DNA from: Neobacillus sp. DY30
Lineage (GTDB): Bacteria > Bacillota > Bacilli > Bacillales > Cytobacillaceae
Length of the DNA: 64,000 nt
Direction of reading: 5' to 3'
Assembly: GCF_030123065.1 (NCBI RefSeq)
Contig: NZ_CP126093.1
Coordinates: 5,152,001 to 5,216,000, forward strand
The notes below the pieces were generated by a model. The model was given only the letters and a program-made list of their open reading frames with translations. It was not told the origin of the DNA and did no database searches. Positions 51,531 through 61,158 of the stretch are shown piece after piece; the first letter of the stretch is position 1, and every line of letters starts with the position of its first letter. Made by a program: the position numbers and the translations under genes.

Positions 51531-52249
51531 TTTCCCACCTCATCCAGCGCTTCTTTCAATGTAAAACGGTTCTCATAAAGAGCCTTGCCAACAATTGCTC
51601 CTCTAACCCCTTCCGCATTAAGAGCGCGCAAATCTGCCAAACTGCTCACACCGCCAGACGCAATGACAGTTTTCCCCGTAACCTCAGCCATTTCACATAC
51701 AGCAGCAATATTAGGTCCAGAAAGGGTACCATCCGTAGCAATGTCAGTAAAAATAAATGTCTCCGCGCCCTTATCAGCAAAGCGTTTGCTCAATTCAACA
51801 GCTTTCACTTCTGAAGTATTCAGCCAGCCATGGGTAGCAACATAGCCATTTTTCGCATCAATCCCCACAACAATTTTCCTGCCGTACTTCTGAATCATGT
51901 CAATCGCAAATTCAGGATTTGATACAGCAATACTCCCAATAATTACACGAGTAATGCCATTTTCTAAATAATGAAGGATGTCCTCTTCGGAACGGATGCC
52001 CCCGCCAATTTGGACATTTACATTGAGCTGCTTAGCTGCTTCTATTACGAAGCGATCATTAACCCTTTTTCCATCCTTAGCGCCGTCCAGATCAACCATA
52101 TGTATCCATTCTGCTCCATCTGACGCAAACGCTCGCGCCATATCGAAAGGAGAATCGCCATAAATGGTTTCCTTATCATAATCACCTTGGAGGAGGCGTA
52201 CGCAATTCCCGCCGCGCATATCAATTGCCGGATAAATTGTAAGTGTCAT
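51527..52249 (-). CDS. hisA: ProFAR isomerase HisA
   Basis: Step 4: isomerises ProFAR to PRFAR, 240 residues. YPAIDMRGGNCVRLLQGDY, IGGGIRSEEDI, ASGGVSSLADL; catalytic Asp pair in AIDMRG and FTDIATDGT. Overlaps hisH by 4 bp. Confidence 0.97.
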   Translation of the reverse strand: MTLTIYPAIDMRGGNCVRLLQGDYDKETIYGDSPFDMARAFASDGAEWIHMVDLDGAKDGKRVNDRFVIEAAKQLNVNVQIGGGIRSEEDILHYLENGITRVIIGSIAVSNPEFAIDMIQKYGRKIVVGIDAKNGYVATHGWLNTSEVKAVELSKRFADKGAETFIFTDIATDGTLSGPNIAAVCEMAEVTGKTVIASGGVSSLADLRALNAEGVRGAIVGKALYENRFTLKEALDEVGK

Positions 52250-52872
52250 CGTACTGCCTTCCTTTCCTCAACCAATTTTAAAAAATTATTCAGCAGTGCC
52301 ATTCCAAGCTTGCTGCTTTTTTCAGGGTGAAATTGCATTCCAAATATATTATCTTTGCCAACAACGGCAGAAACTTCTTCATGATAATCGGCTTTTGCCA
52401 ACAGTGCTTCCGAGTTGTCTGCACTTACATAGTATGAATGAACAAAATAAACATAATCTTCTTCTAAACCATCCAATAGCGGTGATGATTTAACAAACTC
52501 AAGTTTATTCCAGCCCATATGGGGTACTTTGTATGTCTCACCTGAAGCATTTGTGCCAGAAAAACGTCGTACATGACCAGGTAATAAACCAAGACCTTTC
52601 GTAAACCCATTTTCATCACTATCTTCAAACAATAGCTGCATACCTAAGCATATCCCAAGAAGTGGTTTTCCACTTGCTGCAAACTCCTTGATGGTGTCTG
52701 CCTGTAATACTTCCATCGCGTCCCGGAATGAACCAACGCCTGGAAGTAATAATCCATCAGCGCTTAGAAGCTCTTCGCGATCACCTGAAATAAAATAATC
52801 AGCATTCAACCTCTCTAATGCCTTGCTGACACTAAAGAGATTACCCATACCATAATCGACAATACCAATCAT
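52246..52872 (-). CDS. hisH: Imidazole glycerol phosphate synthase, glutaminase subunit HisH
   Basis: Class I amidotransferase, 208 residues, feeding ammonia to HisF. Nucleophile Cys in GICLGMQLLFEDS, His and Glu in GMQFHPEKSS. Starts one base before hisB ends. Confidence 0.97.
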   Translation of the reverse strand: MIGIVDYGMGNLFSVSKALERLNADYFISGDREELLSADGLLLPGVGSFRDAMEVLQADTIKEFAASGKPLLGICLGMQLLFEDSDENGFTKGLGLLPGHVRRFSGTNASGETYKVPHMGWNKLEFVKSSPLLDGLEEDYVYFVHSYYVSADNSEALLAKADYHEEVSAVVGKDNIFGMQFHPEKSSKLGMALLNNFLKLVEERKAVR

Positions 52873-53460
52873 CTATAACATCCCTTTCGTAGATGGAACT
52901 CCTTTGATGCGAGGGTCAATGGTTGTTGCTTCGTCAAGCGCACGGCCTAGTGCTTTGAAAACAGCCTCAATCATGTGATGTGTATTTTGACCGTAATGAA
53001 CAATGACATGAAGGTTCATGCGAGCCTCAAGGGCAAGCTTCCATAAAAATTCATGAACCAGCTCTGTATCAAACGTACCTACCTTAGCACTTGGGAACTC
53101 AGCTCTCATTTCAAGGTGCGGTCGATTACTCAGATCAACCACTACTTGTGCTAATGCCTCATCCATTGGAACGAATGCATTTCCATAGCGTTTAATTCCT
53201 CTTTTGTCGCCGAGTGCTTCTCGTAATGCCTGTCCTAAGACAATTCCGATATCCTCTGTAGTATGATGATCATCTACCTCGATATCCCCATTAGCATCAA
53301 CAGTGAGGTTAAATTGTCCATGTTTCGTGAACAAATCGAGCATGTGGCTCATGAATGGAACTCCTGTTTCAAGTTCGGATTTTCCTTCGCCATCTATATC
53401 CAGCGATAAACTGATTTGGGTTTCATTTGTTTTTCGTTCAATGCTTGCATATCTTTCCAT
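52873..53460 (-). CDS. hisB: Imidazoleglycerol-phosphate dehydratase
   Basis: Dehydrates IGP, 195 residues, Mn enzyme. DIEVDDHHTTEDIGIVLGQ and NTHHMIEAVFKALGRAL hold the His/Glu metal ligands. Monofunctional, without the phosphatase half seen in enterobacteria. Confidence 0.97.
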   Translation of the reverse strand: MERYASIERKTNETQISLSLDIDGEGKSELETGVPFMSHMLDLFTKHGQFNLTVDANGDIEVDDHHTTEDIGIVLGQALREALGDKRGIKRYGNAFVPMDEALAQVVVDLSNRPHLEMRAEFPSAKVGTFDTELVHEFLWKLALEARMNLHVIVHYGQNTHHMIEAVFKALGRALDEATTIDPRIKGVPSTKGML

Positions 53461-53483
53461 GGAAGAGCCCCCTAGCTAAAATA

Positions 53484-54755
53484 TTATTGATTTTTAAGCC
53501 TTAACTCAACTGCTCGCGCATGTGCTTCTAGACCTTCCATGCGGGCAAATTTAGCGATTTTTTCTCCATTTTCTTTTAACGCTTTCTCACTGTATATAAC
53601 TACACTTGATTTTTTTTGAAAATCATCCACATTCAATGGACTTGAAAAACGTGCAGTCCCATTGGTTGGCAGGACATGATTAGGTCCTGCAAAATAATCA
53701 CCTACTGGTTCTGAACTATAACGCCCAATAAAAATAGCACCTGCATGCCGGATTTTCCCAAGCAGTTCGATCCCATTTTCAGTTAAGATTTCAAGATGCT
53801 CTGGTGCCAGCTGGTTAACTGTTTCAACAGCTTCCTCTAAGGATGAAGTCACATAAATGACACCAAAATCGGCAATTGACTTCGAAGCTATATCCTTCCG
53901 AGGCAATTCGGCTAATTGTTTCTCTACTTCTGCCGCCACTTCTTCAGCCAATTGTGGAGAAGGAGTAACAAGGACACTGCATGCACGCGGGTCGTGTTCT
54001 GCTTGTGATAACAAGTCAGCAGCGACTTCATCTGCACGGGCAGTATCGTCAGCAATAATCGCTATTTCACTCGGCCCCGCAATCATATCGATATCAACAT
54101 CACCGAAAACCTCTCGTTTAGCCAATGCGACAAAGATATTGCCAGGTCCTGTAATTTTATCAACAGCTGCGATCGACTCTGTTCCATATGCTAGAGCACC
54201 AATGGCCTGTGCTCCGCCTACTTTATAGATTTCTTTCACCCCGGCTTCCTTCGCAGCAACAAGTACAGCTGCTGGAAGTTTTCCCCCACTGTCTGGTGGT
54301 GATACCATAACAATTCTTCTCACCCCAGCCACTTGAGCAGGAATGACATTCATCAGTACCGAAGATGGATAAGCCGCTGTTCCTCCAGGGACATAAACTC
54401 CAACAGAATCAAGCGGTGTTATTTTTTGGCCGAGTATACTGCCATTTTCTTCGGTGGTCATCCATGAAGGCCGCAATTGTTTTTCATGAAATCTTCTAAT
54501 ATTATCAGCAGCTTCTCGAACAATCGAGATAAATTCAGCATCTATTTTCCCATAGGCTTCATTTATTTCACTTTCAGTAACCAAAAAGGAATCTAATTTT
54601 ATCCGGTCAAATTTTTCCGTATAATCACGTAAGGCGTTATCCCCTGAGGACCGAATGTCCGAAATGATCTCTTTAACTACAGCTAACTGTTCCGTGGTAC
54701 CCGATTCAATTGAACGTTTAATTGAAACAAGGTCATTCACTTTTACGATTTTCAT
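53484..54755 (-). CDS. hisD: Histidinol dehydrogenase
   Basis: Final two oxidations to histidine, zinc and NAD dependent, 423 residues. GPGNIFVALAKREVFG, IDMIAGPSEIAIIAD and LLSQAEHDPRACS contain the catalytic His/Glu and zinc ligands. One base separates it from hisG. Confidence 0.97.
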   Translation of the reverse strand: MKIVKVNDLVSIKRSIESGTTEQLAVVKEIISDIRSSGDNALRDYTEKFDRIKLDSFLVTESEINEAYGKIDAEFISIVREAADNIRRFHEKQLRPSWMTTEENGSILGQKITPLDSVGVYVPGGTAAYPSSVLMNVIPAQVAGVRRIVMVSPPDSGGKLPAAVLVAAKEAGVKEIYKVGGAQAIGALAYGTESIAAVDKITGPGNIFVALAKREVFGDVDIDMIAGPSEIAIIADDTARADEVAADLLSQAEHDPRACSVLVTPSPQLAEEVAAEVEKQLAELPRKDIASKSIADFGVIYVTSSLEEAVETVNQLAPEHLEILTENGIELLGKIRHAGAIFIGRYSSEPVGDYFAGPNHVLPTNGTARFSSPLNVDDFQKKSSVVIYSEKALKENGEKIAKFARMEGLEAHARAVELRLKNQ

Positions 54756-54756
54756 A

Positions 54757-55395
54757 CTATTTTACCTCCAAGGAGACAACTGTGCTTAACCTTGTCACTA
54801 ATTCGTTTATACGTTCGTCCTTAATCCGGTAACTAACAGGATTAACGATAAGCCTTGATGTAACATCTTTAATTCTTTCATATTCAACAAGCCCATTTTC
54901 AACAAGCGTTCTTCCCGTGGAAACAATATCGACAATTCGATCTGCTAATCCGATTAATGGCGCAAGCTCAATTGAACCATTTAATTTAATGATTTCGACC
55001 TGTTCACCTTGCTCGCGGAAATATGCAGCAGCCACATTAGGATATTTTGTTGCCACTTTTGGCGCCACATCGTTCATTGCCGTCCCGGGCAGGCCGGCAA
55101 CAGCCAGGTAGCAGGCACTGATTCTTAAATCTAGCAATTCGTATACATCTCGTTCTTCTTCAAGTAATACGTCCTTACCAGCTATACCGACATCCGCAAC
55201 CCCATGCTCCACATATGTAGCTACATCCATCGGCTTTGCCAAAATAAAACGCATGTCCTCCGCGTCAACATCGAGGATTAATTTTCGCGAATCATCGAAT
55301 TCAGGAGGCAGTGAATATCCTGCTTTTCGCAATAACTCCAACGCTTCTTCAAAAATCCTGCCCTTCGGCATCGCAATTGTTAGTTTTGTATTCAT
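54757..55395 (-). CDS. hisG: ATP phosphoribosyltransferase, short form HisG
   Basis: First, feedback-regulated step, 212 residues: the short form without the C-terminal regulatory domain, so it needs HisZ. MPKGRIFEEALELLRKAGY and DIVSTGRTLVENGL (PRPP loop). ATG at 55395 lies one base after the hisZ stop (TAAGATG). Confidence 0.97.
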   Translation of the reverse strand: MNTKLTIAMPKGRIFEEALELLRKAGYSLPPEFDDSRKLILDVDAEDMRFILAKPMDVATYVEHGVADVGIAGKDVLLEEERDVYELLDLRISACYLAVAGLPGTAMNDVAPKVATKYPNVAAAYFREQGEQVEIIKLNGSIELAPLIGLADRIVDIVSTGRTLVENGLVEYERIKDVTSRLIVNPVSYRIKDERINELVTRLSTVVSLEVK

Positions 55396-55396
55396 C

Positions 55397-56560
55397 TTAA
55401 GCCCCCCCAATTAGAAAGGTGGTATTGGCAAACTTCTTCGTAAATGCATCCAGATTCTTCACACCATTAATATCCTGCAGGACAATTTTCTTTCCTTCAC
55501 CCTTCATGGTTTCAGCCAATTGAAAGGCTTCCTTTCGCCGTTCCTGGCTAAAAAAGATACATTCAACTGTATTCGTTACTTCTAGTGAACCCATTGCCTC
55601 AAGCAGTTTATCAAGCCTTACCGCGAAACCAGTGGCACTGGCCTGTTTCCCAAACTTCTCAATCAACCCGTAACGGCCGCCATTCCCAATCGGAAAGCCG
55701 ACATTACCGGCATAAACCTCAAATAAAATCCCAGAATAATAACTCATATGGCTGACTATCGTAAAATCAAATTTCACATAGTCCTTAAGACCGTAGTCTG
55801 AGATTACTTCCCACAATTCCTTCAGCTGTAGAAGTGATTCTTTTCCATAGCCATCTTCAACAATATCAAGTGCCTTTCCAATTACCTCTTCGCCGCCTCT
55901 TAATTCCAGCAGCTGCAGCAGCCTTTTTTTATCAATAGATGATAGCGAATAAGAGTTCACTTGCTCACGATATCCAACAAAGTTCTTTTCATATAAAAAC
56001 CGTCTGAGTGCGTTGGCACGTCCATTGGTTCCTAAAATTTGCTTAAATAATTCCTGTGCAAAGCCAACATGTCCTACTGAAACTTGAAATTGACTCAGCC
56101 CTGCCTTTTTTAACGAAGATACAAGCAAGGCGATAACCTCGCCGTCGCTTGAAACGGTATCGTCATTTATATATTCCACACCAATTTGCTCAAACTCGGC
56201 GGGTCTTCCGCCTTCTCGCTGCTGTGCACGGTATACATTTCCGGCATAGGCCAAGCGAAGCGGCAGATCGTTCTCTAACAGGCGTGAAGCGGCCACCCTG
56301 GCAATTGGTGATGTCATATCCGGCCTAAGTACAAGCGTATGTCCATCTTTATCGAGTAATTTAAAAAGCTCCGAGTCCAGTATCGCAGAGGCTGTTCCCA
56401 CGGTTTCATAGTATTCCAGGGTAGGTGTTTCAATAAATTGATATCCCCACTGTTTGATGGCGTCTTCCATAAAAGTGCGTACACGGTGCTTTTTTTCATA
56501 TAGTTCCGGAAGCGTATCTCTCATGCCTAAAGGCTTTTCAAACATAAATAAACGGCTCAT
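55397..56560 (-). CDS. hisZ: ATP phosphoribosyltransferase regulatory subunit HisZ
   Basis: HisRS-like protein without charging activity that confers histidine feedback on HisG. About 387 residues. Class II motif 2 (YAGNVYRAQQREGGRPAEFEQIG) and motif 3-like FAVRLDKLLEAM are seen. ATG at 56560 with AAAGGATG upstream; first of the his operon. Confidence 0.93.
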   Translation of the reverse strand: MSRLFMFEKPLGMRDTLPELYEKKHRVRTFMEDAIKQWGYQFIETPTLEYYETVGTASAILDSELFKLLDKDGHTLVLRPDMTSPIARVAASRLLENDLPLRLAYAGNVYRAQQREGGRPAEFEQIGVEYINDDTVSSDGEVIALLVSSLKKAGLSQFQVSVGHVGFAQELFKQILGTNGRANALRRFLYEKNFVGYREQVNSYSLSSIDKKRLLQLLELRGGEEVIGKALDIVEDGYGKESLLQLKELWEVISDYGLKDYVKFDFTIVSHMSYYSGILFEVYAGNVGFPIGNGGRYGLIEKFGKQASATGFAVRLDKLLEAMGSLEVTNTVECIFFSQERRKEAFQLAETMKGEGKKIVLQDINGVKNLDAFTKKFANTTFLIGGA

Positions 56561-56616
56561 TTCAATCATCCTTTATTTTCAGAATCCTTTAGTTCGCTAA
56601 TATGCTAATAAATTAA

Positions 56617-56645
56617 AGTTTACCTTTTTGGGAAATTTTCGTCAA
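56617..56645 (-). promoter_or_regulatory. Promoter of the his operon
   Basis: Minus-strand TTGACG (56640-56645), 17-nt spacer, TAAACT (56617-56622). The short leader shows no T-box or His-codon leader peptide. Confidence 0.65.
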
Positions 56646-56676
56646 CTGAAAACTGATTATTCCCCATTTATTATGT

Positions 56677-56705
56677 AAAAAAAAGCCAGGTACAACACCC
56701 CAGCT
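56677..56705 (-). terminator. Terminator of the hprK-yvoF operon
   Basis: Minus-strand AGCTGGGGT-gttgt-ACCTGGCT (with wobble/bulge) followed by TTTTTTTT. Confidence 0.7.
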
Positions 56706-56715
56706 CAATAATTCG

Positions 56716-57249
56716 TTATTTATTTTTACTATATATCGGGTCTTCGGCCCATCGTTTTTCCATTTCTTCTTTAGTATAAATGACCCGCATAGGGTTGCCG
56801 CCGACAAATGCACCAGCTGGGACATCTTTATGGACGAGTGTTCCGGCAGAAACGATGGCGCCGTCACCAATCGTTACGCCAGGCAGAATAGTTGAATTCG
56901 CTCCAATCATCACTTCACTGCCAATATCAACAGGACCAAGACGATACTCTTTTATCAAATATTCATGTGCAAGGATTGTTGTATTATAGCCAATGACCGT
57001 GTTGCGTCCGACACTGATTTTCTCAGGAAACATTACATCGAGCATCACCATTAACGCGAAGGACGTTTGCTCGCCGACCTTAAGTCCTAAAAAAGTACGG
57101 TATAGCCAATTTTTCATTCCTAAAAAAGGAGTATAACGTGCCAATTGGATGAAAATGAAATTCCTGACCACCTTCCAGAAAGGAACGGTTTTATAAACAT
57201 GCCATAAGGAGTTAGCCCCTTCAACAGGGTAGCGGGTCGTATTCCTCAT
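56716..57249 (-). CDS. yvoF: Hexapeptide-repeat acyltransferase (YvoF)
   Basis: Left-handed beta-helix transferase of the LacA/NodL type, 177 residues. Hexapeptide repeats: IGANSTILPGVTIGDGAIVS region with NPMRVIY near the end; Trp/aromatic-rich N-terminus. Acetylation target unknown. Three bases after ppaX stop. Position matches B. subtilis yvoF. Confidence 0.85.
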   Translation of the reverse strand: MRNTTRYPVEGANSLWHVYKTVPFWKVVRNFIFIQLARYTPFLGMKNWLYRTFLGLKVGEQTSFALMVMLDVMFPEKISVGRNTVIGYNTTILAHEYLIKEYRLGPVDIGSEVMIGANSTILPGVTIGDGAIVSAGTLVHKDVPAGAFVGGNPMRVIYTKEEMEKRWAEDPIYSKNK

Positions 57250-57251
57250 TC

Positions 57252-57899
57252 TTATTCCTCTCCGAGAATCGTTAATAAATCCGTCATGTTCTCTAACATG
57301 TAATCTGGTTCATATTTTGCCAGATAATCTCTTCCCTTAATCGTCCAAGCAACTCCCGCTGTTTTCGTACCTGCATTTTTCCCGGCAAGTACATCGTGAA
57401 AATTATCCCCCACCATTAAGGTTTCTTCTGGCTTTGATTCTAACTTTTCAAGCGCCAAAAAGATTGGTTCGGGATCTGGCTTCACTTTTTTCACGTGATC
57501 GTAAGCAATCATAACATCAAAAAAGGGATCTAGTTTCATCAAGCGAAGTCCTTTAAAGGCAACATCCTCACGTTTTGTCGTTACGATTGCCAGTTTATAT
57601 CCTTTTTTCTTTAATGTCTCGATCGTTTCCATCACGCCGACAAATTCTTTTACAAGTAGATCATGATTCGCTAAGTTGTAAGTGCGGTATTCTAAGATCA
57701 TTTCCTCAACCCGCTCAGGATCCATATTCCCAAAAACTTCATGTAGGGTTGGACCTAAAAAAGGCAGGACATCTTCCCTTCCATATTTGCCCGGATAGTA
57801 TTTTTCAAGTGTGTGCAAATAAGTAGAAATAATTAAATCATTCGTATCAATTAATGTTCCATCTAAATCAAATAAAATGGTCGTAATATTACTTTTCAT
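57252..57899 (-). CDS. ppaX: Pyrophosphatase PpaX
   Basis: HAD-type pyrophosphatase, 215 residues. FDLDGTLIDT (nucleophile Asp), VTTKRED, KPDPEPIFLAL and GDNFHDVLAGKNAG. It removes PPi made by HprK when it dephosphorylates HPr-Ser-P, hence the shared operon. Overlaps yvoD by 11 bp. Confidence 0.94.
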   Translation of the reverse strand: MKSNITTILFDLDGTLIDTNDLIISTYLHTLEKYYPGKYGREDVLPFLGPTLHEVFGNMDPERVEEMILEYRTYNLANHDLLVKEFVGVMETIETLKKKGYKLAIVTTKREDVAFKGLRLMKLDPFFDVMIAYDHVKKVKPDPEPIFLALEKLESKPEETLMVGDNFHDVLAGKNAGTKTAGVAWTIKGRDYLAKYEPDYMLENMTDLLTILGEE

Positions 57900-58842
57900 A
57901 TGTTGGTTGTGCTCCCTTTCTGCTCAAAATGCCTGACCGTTTCCAAATGAATCCAACGATCAAAGTTAAGATAATGGCTACACCCAGCCGGATTAAAAAC
58001 AGCGGCCAGACTGGAATACCCAGCGGAATAAAAATCAATGTATCCTCCACTACCGCATGGCAGGCCATGAGAAAAAGAAAAGCGAGTGTTAAATCCTTTT
58101 TACTAACTCCATCTTCCTCCACTGCCTGGATCACCACTCCTGCACCGTAGGCAAGCCCAAATAATAAGCCTGCTGCCATCGTAGTAGAAGTATTTTCATG
58201 CATTCCAAGACTCCGAGTAATAGGAGACATTCCATTAGAAAATTTCTTCAGCCATTGCAAATCCTTTAAGATTTGAATGAAAATCATCAGCGGAATAACA
58301 ATCATTGCTAACTGGAGGATTCCAAGTCCCGCTTTTTCAATTGCGGTGAGTAAGATCGCACCTATTCCCGTAATCTGTTCCTCAGCCTTTGCCTGGATGA
58401 GACCATATTGAGCGGTTTCGCTTCCTCCATGCCAAACAAGGTTAATCACGATTGCGGAGGCAAATGCAAGTCCCAGACGTGTAACCAATACAAGCCAAAG
58501 CTTAATACCCACCTTTAGAGCAACGCCTGATTCAATAATTAAATTATGAGAAAATGAGAGCATAACAGCTAATATAAAAACTTCCTTCACTGTTAAATCA
58601 AGTGTTAAAATCGCACCAATGGCAGCATATAGGTTTAGGAAATTCCCCAAAACCAGCGGAATTGCGGCGTCTCCTGACAAACCAAACAGCTTCATAATTG
58701 GCGCAATCAATTTAATTACCCAAGGCAAGATAGGTGTATACTGCAGCACTGCTACAATAAGGGTTACTGGAAAAATAATTTTCCCCAAGGTCCATGTTGT
58801 TTTTATCCCCACCTGAAAACCCTTTTTTATCGAGTCAACCAT
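57889..58842 (-). CDS. yvoD: Nucleoside-recognition (Gate) domain membrane protein YvoD
   Basis: 317 residues, about eight hydrophobic segments, with gate-type text GNFLNLYAAIGAILTLDL and GLLFGLAYGAGVVIQAV. Role unknown. Between lgt and ppaX as in B. subtilis. Confidence 0.85.
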   Translation of the reverse strand: MVDSIKKGFQVGIKTTWTLGKIIFPVTLIVAVLQYTPILPWVIKLIAPIMKLFGLSGDAAIPLVLGNFLNLYAAIGAILTLDLTVKEVFILAVMLSFSHNLIIESGVALKVGIKLWLVLVTRLGLAFASAIVINLVWHGGSETAQYGLIQAKAEEQITGIGAILLTAIEKAGLGILQLAMIVIPLMIFIQILKDLQWLKKFSNGMSPITRSLGMHENTSTTMAAGLLFGLAYGAGVVIQAVEEDGVSKKDLTLAFLFLMACHAVVEDTLIFIPLGIPVWPLFLIRLGVAIILTLIVGFIWKRSGILSRKGAQPTYEK

Positions 58843-58859
58843 TTCTCCACAATCTCCTT

Positions 58860-59690
58860 CTAGTGCGTAAATGCTTGATTGTTTTTATCTAAGTATCTGT
58901 CTTTTGCTAGATTCTTTTTTCGGCGGTATATCATGATGATTACAGCACCGAGAATCAATGCAATGGAAATCGTTTGTGCCATGCGAAGACCGCCAAGCAT
59001 TAAACTATCTGTTCTTAAGCCTTCAATAAAGAAACGGCCAATTGAGTACCAAATAACATATGATAGGAATAGCTCTCCGCGGCGCAGGTTTACACGTCGG
59101 AGTAAAATCAATAAAATAAACCCTAAAATATTCCAAACTGATTCATATAAAAAAGTTGGATGATAATAAGCGCCATTTATATACATTTGATTAATAATAA
59201 ATTCAGGCAGCTGCAGATTTTCAAGGAAAGCTCTAGTTACTTCGCCTCCGTGGGCTTCTTGATTCATGAAGTTGCCCCATCGGCCGATGGCTTGACCCAG
59301 AATAATACTTGGTGCAGCAATATCGGCAATTTTCCAAAAAGAAATTCCGCGTTTTTTTGCAAAAACATATGTGGTTAGAACGGATCCAATTAAAGCTCCA
59401 TGGATCGCAATTCCTCCATTCCAAATCTGAATGATTTGTCCTGGGTGCTCGGTATAATAATCCCATTCAAAAATTACATAATATAAACGGGCGGAGAGGA
59501 TAGCGATCGGAATTGCCCAAAGCATTAAATCCGCAAACGTATCCTTTGGAAGTCCTCTCTTATCTCCTTCCCGAATAGCTAAAAACAGTGCCAATGCTAA
59601 GCCGCAGCCAATAATAAGGCCATACCAGTGTACTTGAATTGGTCCTAAGCTAAATGCAATCGGATCAAGCGGCTGAATAGTTGATTCCAT
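58860..59690 (-). CDS. lgt: Prolipoprotein diacylglyceryl transferase
   Basis: First step of lipoprotein maturation, adding diacylglycerol to the lipobox Cys, 276 residues, seven helices. Signature GRWGNFMNQEAHGG and HGALIGSV. It would modify TcyA, DctP and the BNR lipoprotein seen here. AAAGGAG upstream. Confidence 0.96.
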   Translation of the reverse strand: MESTIQPLDPIAFSLGPIQVHWYGLIIGCGLALALFLAIREGDKRGLPKDTFADLMLWAIPIAILSARLYYVIFEWDYYTEHPGQIIQIWNGGIAIHGALIGSVLTTYVFAKKRGISFWKIADIAAPSIILGQAIGRWGNFMNQEAHGGEVTRAFLENLQLPEFIINQMYINGAYYHPTFLYESVWNILGFILLILLRRVNLRRGELFLSYVIWYSIGRFFIEGLRTDSLMLGGLRMAQTISIALILGAVIIMIYRRKKNLAKDRYLDKNNQAFTH

Positions 59691-59732
59691 ACGATTTCTC
59701 CTTTTATTGAACTTGGCTGTGTTAGAATAGGC

Positions 59733-59923
59733 TGTTGATTTGCGCTCCAGGCGCTACGCTTTCCGCGGGCTCGCCCGTGAGCCTCCTCCGTCGTTCCGAC
59801 CTGCGGGGTCTCACTCAGCTCGTTCATCCCGCAGGACATTGAATTTTCTTCCTCGAATAGGCACCGCACGAAGAAAATGCGATAGCATTTTCGAGGATCG
59901 AGCGCCTTCCACTCCAATCAACA
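59733..59923. repeat. 191-bp element with 23-bp terminal inverted repeats
   Basis: Left end TGTTGATTTGCGCTCCAG followed by GCGCT, right end AGCGCCTTCCACTCCAATCA followed by ACA; these match as imperfect inverted repeats. Interior is GC-rich (CTTTCCGCGGGCTCGCCCG, TGCGGGGTCTCAC) with an inner hairpin GAAAATGCGATAGCATTTTC. No open frame of note. It lies between hprK and lgt, as a MITE-like or REP-like insertion. Confidence 0.85.
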
Positions 59924-59963
59924 GGTTCTAAATTCAACAGTATCCATTAATACAGCCATTAAA

Positions 59964-60896
59964 TTATTCCTCATGGTCTCCATCCTCAATGACATCGGAT
60001 AAACGCTCTGTAAATTGCTGCGCAGCATTTACACCCATTCTCTTTAAGCGATAATTCATTGCAGCTACTTCAATGATGACAGCAAGGTTTCGCCCTGGAC
60101 GAACGGGAACTGTAATCTTAGTAACGTCTGTATCAATAATTTTCATCTTTTCCTCATCTAAACCAAGACGGTCGTATTGCTTTGCAGCATCCCAGATTTC
60201 GAGGTTGATGACCATCGTAATCCGCTTATTACTGCGTACAGCACCCGCGCCAAAAAGAGTCATGACATTAATGATGCCTAGACCGCGGATCTCTAATAAA
60301 TGCTCAATTAAATCTGGCGAGGTTCCAACAAGCGTATCTTGGTCTTCCTGACGAATTTCAACACAGTCATCAGCCACCAGGCGGTGCCCGCGTTTAACAA
60401 GCTCCAATGCTGTTTCACTTTTACCAACGCCGCTTTTTCCAGTAATCAGAACACCAATTCCATAAATATCTACTAAAACTCCATGAACAGCTGTTGTTGG
60501 TGCGAGTTTACTTTCTAAGAAGTTGGTTAGACGACTTGAAAACCGAGTTGTTTTCATGTTTGAACGCAGCACTGGAACAGATTCACGCTCTGAGGCTTCA
60601 ATAAGCTCTTGCGGTATATCCAGACCTCTAGTAACGATGATTGCAGGGGTTATGTCTGTACATAAACGCTCCATTCTTGAGATACGTTCATGTTCTGGTA
60701 ATTCTGAATAGAAGGAAAGCTCTGTTTTTCCTAATAGTTGAATTCGTTCCGCAGGGTAATATTCGAAATATCCTGCCATTTCAATTCCAGGTCTTGAAAT
60801 ATCGCTTGTCGTAATCGGACGATTTATTCCCTCTTCACCGCTAATCAATTCCAGCTGGAATCTTTCATAAATATCCTTCGTACGTACCTTTGGCAA
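59964..60896 (-). CDS. hprK: HPr kinase/phosphorylase
   Basis: Phosphorylates HPr and Crh on Ser46 in response to fructose-1,6-bisphosphate, and reverses it with Pi; 310 residues. N-terminal domain (1-130), Walker A GKSGVGKSET, catalytic His in HGVLVDIYG, signature LEIRGLGIINVMTLFGAG. Upstream of lgt-yvoD-ppaX. Confidence 0.97.
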   Translation of the reverse strand: MPKVRTKDIYERFQLELISGEEGINRPITTSDISRPGIEMAGYFEYYPAERIQLLGKTELSFYSELPEHERISRMERLCTDITPAIIVTRGLDIPQELIEASERESVPVLRSNMKTTRFSSRLTNFLESKLAPTTAVHGVLVDIYGIGVLITGKSGVGKSETALELVKRGHRLVADDCVEIRQEDQDTLVGTSPDLIEHLLEIRGLGIINVMTLFGAGAVRSNKRITMVINLEIWDAAKQYDRLGLDEEKMKIIDTDVTKITVPVRPGRNLAVIIEVAAMNYRLKRMGVNAAQQFTERLSDVIEDGDHEE

Positions 60897-61086
60897 AAGT
60901 TTTCCTCCTTACCTGAAAAGCATAAAGCACCCTTGGCGCGGCAGCTTGACAGTTATCATCGTAAAAATTTGTTTTAATTTCTTCTTATTTTAGCACTATT
61001 TAATTTATTTTCATAACCAAATAGAAGGTTATTCGTTTTCATATAATCTTTTTTTATCGGAAAAATAAATAATAGTGCAGTACACA

Positions 61087-61102
61087 ACTGGTATAGACAA
61101 CT
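61087..61102 (+). promoter_or_regulatory. NagR (dre-type) operator
   Basis: ACTGGTATAGACAACT, close to the dre consensus ACTGGTCTAGACCACT bound by NagR/DasR. It overlaps the -35 region of the nagA promoter (TATAAT at 61117-61122). Repression is expected without GlcNAc-6-P or GlcN-6-P. Confidence 0.8.
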
Positions 61103-61158
61103 AAACCAGTTAAAGCTATAATATTTCATAGAGGTCATACTTTGAAATGGAGATGAAG

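Noticed and set aside
56570..56715. T-box or His leader peptide before the his operon
   Set aside because: The leader is short, with no TGGNACC-type T-box sequence, no run of His codons and no antiterminator pair.
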